This document shows, piece by piece, positions 32,744-37,549 of a DNA stretch of 37,549 nucleotides (position 1 is the stretch's first letter; every line of letters starts with the position of its first letter). This DNA is from Bacteroidales bacterium UBA3754. Lineage in GTDB: Bacteria; Bacteroidota; Bacteroidia; Bacteroidales; UBA1715. The notes beneath the pieces were generated by a model, which had not been told where the DNA came from, searched no databases, and worked only from the letters and a program-made list of their open reading frames with translations. The translations under genes and the position numbers were made by a program. The DNA lies in assembly GCA_002371705.1 (NCBI GenBank), contig DFGI01000042.1, positions 1 to 37,549 on the forward strand, in the 5' to 3' direction.

Positions 32744-34569
32744 TAAAACGTTTAATATTATTTTTAGGTATTTGTTTTTCTGTCTCGTTTTGTGCCGCAC
32801 AAGAAATAACTACTGAATATTTCTTCCCTGTTCTTGCAAAGTGTACAAACTATGAGCGACAATATTTGTTAAATATTTATGATTGGCATCTTGAAGATCC
32901 AAGTGTTGTATATCCCAACCTTACATTATCAAACGCTTTATTTTGGCAAGATGAAACACCACTGGTTGCAACAATAAAAGACGATAATACAATAACAATT
33001 ACCTCTTCTGAATATACCGAAGAAGGTGACTATAATGGGACAGGAATCATAACAAAAGATTATCTTTCCTTGGATTATACTATTTCGTGGGATTCGCAGG
33101 TTTATGAAACATGCCACATGGAATCCATACCATATATATGTATAGGGTTTTCATTTGGATCTGGGAAAATATGGTCATATTTAACAAAAGATAAAACCAA
33201 CAATATAATCGGAACAACTCAATACAAATACAAGACAAACAATGATGGTCCAGTTGAAATGCCTATACAGTTAGACGATATTTATATAAACAATCATACG
33301 TATTTAATATTGCAATCATCTAATGATTGTGGTACTTCTTGGAGTGATATTGGTTACATAAGAGTAGAAGTACCTGCGGAAAAAGTCTATTTTCTAAAAA
33401 AAGGTGAAAAAAACGAAAAACTTCTTTATGATTTTACCTTAAAAATAGGAGATACGTTTAACGGGAAGAAAGTTCTTGACATTGACACTATAGATATCGG
33501 CCTCTCCAAAAGACCTCGCTTCATTTTCTCCGATGATGTATGGATTAAAGACCTTGGAAGTTTGTATTACCCATATTTTGACAAGCCAATCGTCTCAGAC
33601 TCTCAACAACTTTTGACATCTATACGATATGACCCTGAATTATATCCTCATACATTTGATTCAGAAACCTATTTGCAATATTTATGGAAAGATTCAAACT
33701 ACGAAGATTGTTATAATAAAACTCCAATAGAAAAATTTGACAATCCGCAAATCTCTCTTTCCCCCAACCCTGTAAAAGACAAACTAACTATAACTTTGCC
33801 AAACGCAGAAAACGAAATCAAAATCTTTAACCTGCAAGGCAAACTTTGGTTGCAACAGAAAGGAGGATTTTCGGCAGAGATAAACGTTTCTATGTTACCA
33901 GCGGGAACGTATATGTTGGTGGTTAATGGGGAATCATATAAATTTATAAAAAAATTGTACGTGATTATCTTGCTGCTCTCCCTTACAGGATTTAGCAGTT
34001 TCGCCCAAGAACAGAGCGAGAAAATACGGAAAAATTCAATTTCTGTTGATTATGGACTTTTATCCAGCAAAAACAAATATGAATATAGTTTTGATGTAAA
34101 CATTTTCTATCGTAGAAATCTTTGCTATGGATTAGGTGCTGGTATAGGTTATCAATTTTACAATTATTCCTTTCTTTACAATAGGAATTGGGTATATAAC
34201 ACTATGCCACCCTCAGCAGAAATCAAATCCCATTCAGCATTGGCTCGTGTGGATTACGAATTTATCTTCTTTCGACACGTATCATTACTTCCCTTTATTC
34301 AATTGGGAACAGATTGGAAACAATATAAAAAAGAGTCCATTTTGGTTGGTAGTGAAGGAAATACAACGAGTGTTTGGTCAGCAAAAGACAATGCATTTGT
34401 TTATTCGGGAGGAGTTCAGATGGGAGCTGATTTTTCCGCATTTGCCGTATATTTACAATATGAATACTGCTGGCCCCAAATAAAAATATCGGGAAATAAT
34501 TTTGATAAAATTGATGATAATTCATTAAACCATTTCAAATTGAATATTGGCTGTAAGTATCAATTCTAA
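32740..34569 (+). CDS. Fusion: T9SS cargo protein (paralogue 4) joined to an outer-membrane beta-barrel protein
   Basis: Residues 1-402 are a full relative of the gene at 26782: a signal peptide ending CAAQ, ETCHMESIPYIC, FSFGSGKI, KLLYDF and DVWIKDLGS, then a sorting domain ending GESYKF. The stop found in the other copies is absent. From residue 403 the frame continues IKKLYVIILLLSLTGFSSFAQ-like, which is a second complete signal peptide. A ~185-residue porin-like barrel follows, with alternating strands and the C-terminal aromatic NIGCKYQF. The ATA at 33946 sits where the second gene's ATG would be. This is either a true fusion or two genes joined by loss of stop and start. Confidence 0.8.
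   Translation: MIKRLILFLGICFSVSFCAAQEITTEYFFPVLAKCTNYERQYLLNIYDWHLEDPSVVYPNLTLSNALFWQDETPLVATIKDDNTITITSSEYTEEGDYNGTGIITKDYLSLDYTISWDSQVYETCHMESIPYICIGFSFGSGKIWSYLTKDKTNNIIGTTQYKYKTNNDGPVEMPIQLDDIYINNHTYLILQSSNDCGTSWSDIGYIRVEVPAEKVYFLKKGEKNEKLLYDFTLKIGDTFNGKKVLDIDTIDIGLSKRPRFIFSDDVWIKDLGSLYYPYFDKPIVSDSQQLLTSIRYDPELYPHTFDSETYLQYLWKDSNYEDCYNKTPIEKFDNPQISLSPNPVKDKLTITLPNAENEIKIFNLQGKLWLQQKGGFSAEINVSMLPAGTYMLVVNGESYKFIKKLYVIILLLSLTGFSSFAQEQSEKIRKNSISVDYGLLSSKNKYEYSFDVNIFYRRNLCYGLGAGIGYQFYNYSFLYNRNWVYNTMPPSAEIKSHSALARVDYEFIFFRHVSLLPFIQLGTDWKQYKKESILVGSEGNTTSVWSAKDNAFVYSGGVQMGADFSAFAVYLQYEYCWPQIKISGNNFDKIDDNSLNHFKLNIGCKYQF
33761..33954 (+). repeat. T9SS sorting-domain cassette, copy D (stop lost)
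   Basis: Over GGCAAACTTTGGTTGCAACA and the bases that follow it is almost identical to copy A. The final codons TTT GTG AAG GAA TAA of the other copies are replaced by TTT ATA AAA AAA, which opens into the downstream barrel gene. Confidence 0.85.
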
Positions 34570-34622
34570 TCAACGAAAAAAACAAACGTCAACAATAGCG
34601 GCACATACGCTCAATATGTAAA

Positions 34623-34659
34623 AAAGAAAGGGAAATTCGCTATGAATTTCCCTTTCTTT
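34623..34659. terminator. Bidirectional terminator between the cargo operon and rpoC
   Basis: A perfect 16-bp stem, AAAGAAAGGGAAATTC (34623-34638) with its complement at 34644-34659 and a 5-nt loop. It serves both the plus-strand operon ending at 34569 and rpoC ending at 34679. Confidence 0.9.
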
Positions 34660-34678
34660 GTATGAACTGTTGAGTCGT

Positions 34679-37549
34679 TTAATCGCGTTCTTTCAATTTT
34701 GCGAATTCCTTAGCGGAACCAACTATCAGATTTTCGTATTCGTTCAAACCTGTTCCGGCTGGAATCTTGTGACCGATAATCACATTTTCCTTCAAACCTT
34801 CCAAATCATCAACTTTCGCATTGATTGCGGCTTCGTTCAAAACTTTTGTAGTTTCCTGGAACGAAGATGCCGAAATCCAGCTGTGAGTTTGAAGAGAAGC
34901 ACGTGTGATACCTTGAAGAATCTGGCTTGCTGTAGCAGGATGTGCATCACGAACTTCAACAAGTTTCATATCCTTACGTTTCAATTGTGAGTTTACATCA
35001 CGCAATTGACGAACGGTAATGATTTGACCAGGTTTCAATTCCTCAGAATCGCCAGCGTCGGTAACAACTTTCTTTTCGTAGATTCTATCATTTTCGTCCA
35101 TAAATTCCCAACGGTCAACGATTTCGCCTTCAAGGAATTTGCTATCGCCTTGGTCTTCGATTTGAACTTTACGCATCATCTGACGAACGATAACTTCGAA
35201 GTGTTTATCGTTGATTTTCACACCTTGCAGACGATATACGGCCTGAACTTCGTTCACAATGTATTCCTGAACGGCGGTTGGACCCATAATCGCAAGAATG
35301 TCGGATGGAGTGATAGAACCGTCTGACAAGCTTGTTCCAGCTTTAACGTAGTCGTTTTCTTGAACAAGAATTTGTTTTGACAATGGAATAAGATATTTCT
35401 TTTCTTCTCCCGATTTTGCCTTAACGCTGATTTCGCGGTTACCTCTCTTAATTTTTCCGAATGTAACTTCACCATCGATTTCCGAAACAATTGCAGGGTT
35501 CGACGGATTACGGGCTTCGAACAATTCAGTAACACGTGGAAGACCACCGGTGATATCACCAGATTTTCCAATAGCTCGTGGAATCTTCACAAGGATTTGA
35601 CCAACCTTCACCTTGTCGTTTTCGTTCACAGTGATGTGTGCGCCCACAGGCAAGTTGTATGTGTGGAGAACTTCGCCCTTCTTGTCAAGAATCTTGATGA
35701 TTGGGTTCTTAGTTCTATCCTTTGATTCTATAATCACTTTTTCCTCGAAACCTGTTTGTTCATCGGCTTCAGCCTTGTAAGTAACGTCTTTTGTTACATT
35801 TTCAAAAGCAATCTTACCAGCAGATTCCGAAATGATTGAAGCGTTGTAAGGGTCCCACGTACAAATGAGTGTGCCTTTGGTTACTTCTGCGTGGTTTTTA
35901 ACCATCAACTTAGAACCATATTGAACGTTTTGTGTGGTAAGAACACTACCTGTGTTCTTGTCAACAATCTTCAATTCAGCCAATCGACCAATTACAATGT
36001 CAACTTTTTCGCCATTGTCCTCTTCAGCTTCGATTGTTCTCAATTCTTCGATTTCAACAATACCATCGTATTTAGAAACCAACGAAGATTCAGCTGCAAT
36101 GTTCGATGCGGTACCACCCACGTGGAATGTACGAAGTGTCAACTGAGTACCAGGTTCACCGATTGACTGTGCAGCGATAACGCCCACAACCTCACCTTTT
36201 TGAACCATTCTTGCAGTAGCAAGATTTCGACCGTAACATTTCGCGCAAACACCCTTGCGTGATTCACAAGTCAATACCGAACGGATTTCAACTTGTTCAA
36301 TTGGAGAATCCTCAATAGCTTGTGCAATATCTTCAGTGATTTCCTCGCCAGCTTTCACAATAAGTTCGCCCGTTTGTGGGTGATATACATCGTGAACGCA
36401 GGTTCTACCAAGAATTCTGTCGTACAACGATTCAACAACTTCGTCGTTGTTTTTAACTGCCGTAGCAATCAAACCACGGAGAGTACCACAGTCTTCCTGA
36501 GTAATAATCACATCGTGTGACACATCAACCAAACGTCTTGTCAAGTAACCAGCATCGGCGGTCTTCAAAGCGGTATCGGCCAAACCTTTACGAGCACCGT
36601 GGGTTGAGATGAAGTATTCAAGGACTGACAAACCTTCCTTAAAGTTCGACAAGATTGGGTTTTCGATAATTTCATTTCCTGTAGCACCTGATTTCTGAGG
36701 TTTCGCCATCAAACCACGCATACCGCACAGCTGACGAATCTGCTCCTTAGAACCACGGGCACCGGAGTCAAGCATCATATATACCGAGTTGAAACCAGCT
36801 TGGTCGTTTTTCAAACGATCCATCACTTTGTTTGTCAAGTCGGCGTTTGTATGTGTCCAAATATCAATGATTTGGTTGTAACGTTCGTTGTTAGTAATGA
36901 AACCCATATTGTAGTTATTCATTACTTCCTCAACATCGTCGTAACCTTTTTGTACAAGCGACGTTTTTTCGTCTGGAATCACAACGTCATCCAATTTGAA
37001 TGACAAGCAACCCTCGAATGCCATACGGTAACCCATATTCTTAACATTGTCGAGGAAGTCGGCTGTTTTTGGAGTACCAGCAACTTTCAACACATCGGTG
37101 ATGATGTCGCGCAACGATTTCTTAGTCAACAATTTGTTGATGAATCCACCTTCTTCAGGCACGATTTCGTTGAACATAATTCTACCGATAGTGGTGAGAA
37201 TCCATTTTTTCTTATCGTTTTCGTCTTTGTACTGTTTCAAAATATCCTTTTCCTCGTCGGCGAATCTCCAAAGTTTTCTTGGAACTCTCACAAATGCGTG
37301 AAGATCAGCTTTTTTCTCATTGTAAGCAATAATTGCTTCTTCAGGAGAATAGAAGTATGAACCTTCACCTTTTGCACCCGGCATACCTTTGGTGATGTAG
37401 TACAAACCAAGGACCATATCTTGCGAAGGCACCTTGATAGGAGCACCGTTTGCTGGGTTCAAAATGTTGTGTGACGACAACATAAGGATTTGAGCTTCAA
37501 GAACTGCCGCATTACCAAGAGGCAAGTGAACAGCCATCTGGTCACCATC
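34679..37549 (-). CDS. rpoC: RNA polymerase beta' subunit RpoC (C-terminal 957 residues; 5' end off the window)
   Basis: The frame enters at the right edge inside the catalytic NADFDGDQ loop: the visible residues start D-G-D-Q, so two of the three Mg2+-binding aspartates are present. The bridge helix region (GARGSKEQIRQLCGMRGLMAKP), trigger loop (RRLVDVSHDVIITQEDCGT), second zinc site (CESRKGVCAKCYG) and C-terminal domain (PGTQLTLRTFHVGG) follow in order. It stops at 34679 beside a strong terminator. As the catalytic core of transcription it is a fixed chromosomal landmark. The next same-strand gene is the DUF3467 gene 11.7 kb away, past the exported-protein block. Confidence 0.97.
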   Translation of the reverse strand, partial: DGDQMAVHLPLGNAAVLEAQILMLSSHNILNPANGAPIKVPSQDMVLGLYYITKGMPGAKGEGSYFYSPEEAIIAYNEKKADLHAFVRVPRKLWRFADEEKDILKQYKDENDKKKWILTTIGRIMFNEIVPEEGGFINKLLTKKSLRDIITDVLKVAGTPKTADFLDNVKNMGYRMAFEGCLSFKLDDVVIPDEKTSLVQKGYDDVEEVMNNYNMGFITNNERYNQIIDIWTHTNADLTNKVMDRLKNDQAGFNSVYMMLDSGARGSKEQIRQLCGMRGLMAKPQKSGATGNEIIENPILSNFKEGLSVLEYFISTHGARKGLADTALKTADAGYLTRRLVDVSHDVIITQEDCGTLRGLIATAVKNNDEVVESLYDRILGRTCVHDVYHPQTGELIVKAGEEITEDIAQAIEDSPIEQVEIRSVLTCESRKGVCAKCYGRNLATARMVQKGEVVGVIAAQSIGEPGTQLTLRTFHVGGTASNIAAESSLVSKYDGIVEIEELRTIEAEEDNGEKVDIVIGRLAELKIVDKNTGSVLTTQNVQYGSKLMVKNHAEVTKGTLICTWDPYNASIISESAGKIAFENVTKDVTYKAEADEQTGFEEKVIIESKDRTKNPIIKILDKKGEVLHTYNLPVGAHITVNENDKVKVGQILVKIPRAIGKSGDITGGLPRVTELFEARNPSNPAIVSEIDGEVTFGKIKRGNREISVKAKSGEEKKYLIPLSKQILVQENDYVKAGTSLSDGSITPSDILAIMGPTAVQEYIVNEVQAVYRLQGVKINDKHFEVIVRQMMRKVQIEDQGDSKFLEGEIVDRWEFMDENDRIYEKKVVTDAGDSEELKPGQIITVRQLRDVNSQLKRKDMKLVEVRDAHPATASQILQGITRASLQTHSWISASSFQETTKVLNEAAINAKVDDLEGLKENVIIGHKIPAGTGLNEYENLIVGSAKEFAKLKERD

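Overview
The window reads as a chromosome segment from a Bacteroidales-type member of the Bacteroidota. Supporting signs are type IX secretion (T9SS) C-terminal sorting domains, a SusC/RagA-family TonB-dependent protein, TAnnTTTG-type -7 promoter boxes, almost no Shine-Dalgarno sequences, and the sequences of RpoN, the RpoC C-terminus and a DUF3467 protein. No plasmid or phage core genes, CRISPR array, transposase or tRNA was seen.

Layout. (1) <1-4345, minus: a giant secreted protein, seven RCC1-like propeller repeats followed by tandem Ig-like units, running off the left edge. (2) 4587-9060, plus: a compact operon of iorB, phenylacetate-CoA ligase, a double-ACT protein, rpoN and a PAP2-like membrane protein. 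(3) 9062-9797, minus: a YciO/TsaC-family gene and, just upstream, the small SRP RNA. (4) 9931-12109, plus: a MATE exporter and an unrecognised gene. (5) 12119-17712, minus: a 4'-phosphopantetheinyl transferase overlapping the stop of a SusC-like receptor that has no SusD, then an unrecognised helical protein paired with a cyclase-HD fusion. (6) 18057-19253, plus: an AAA_14/DUF4143 ATPase with an operator-like repeat array in its promoter and a strong terminator. (7) 19331-22969, minus: a GH94 cellobiose phosphorylase, rlmB and a DUF3467 gene. (8) 23039-34569: an AraC regulator (minus) diverging from two plus-strand operons of exported proteins. (9) 34679->37549, minus: the C-terminal two thirds of rpoC.

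The most unusual part is block 8. It is visibly AT-richer than its flanks. The first operon (24032-30602) encodes an S74-chaperone/T9SS protein, an M6 metalloprotease, a T9SS cargo, a lipoprotein and a frameshifted S8 protease, and ends at a terminator near 30730-30759. The second operon (31012-34569) encodes three relatives of the T9SS cargo, the last fused in frame to an outer-membrane barrel, and ends at a terminator at 34623-34659. Both operons begin with the same 79-bp promoter block (65 of 79 positions identical, no gaps). One copy lies directly between the AraC gene and the first operon, so the AraC protein may control both. Four near-identical sorting-domain cassettes plus two orphan sorting-domain tails after stop codons show that these C-termini have been swapped or converted between genes. 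The block is therefore a candidate AraC-controlled exported-protease locus that is still being rearranged.

All calls are read from sequence patterns and remembered family features. No database search was run.
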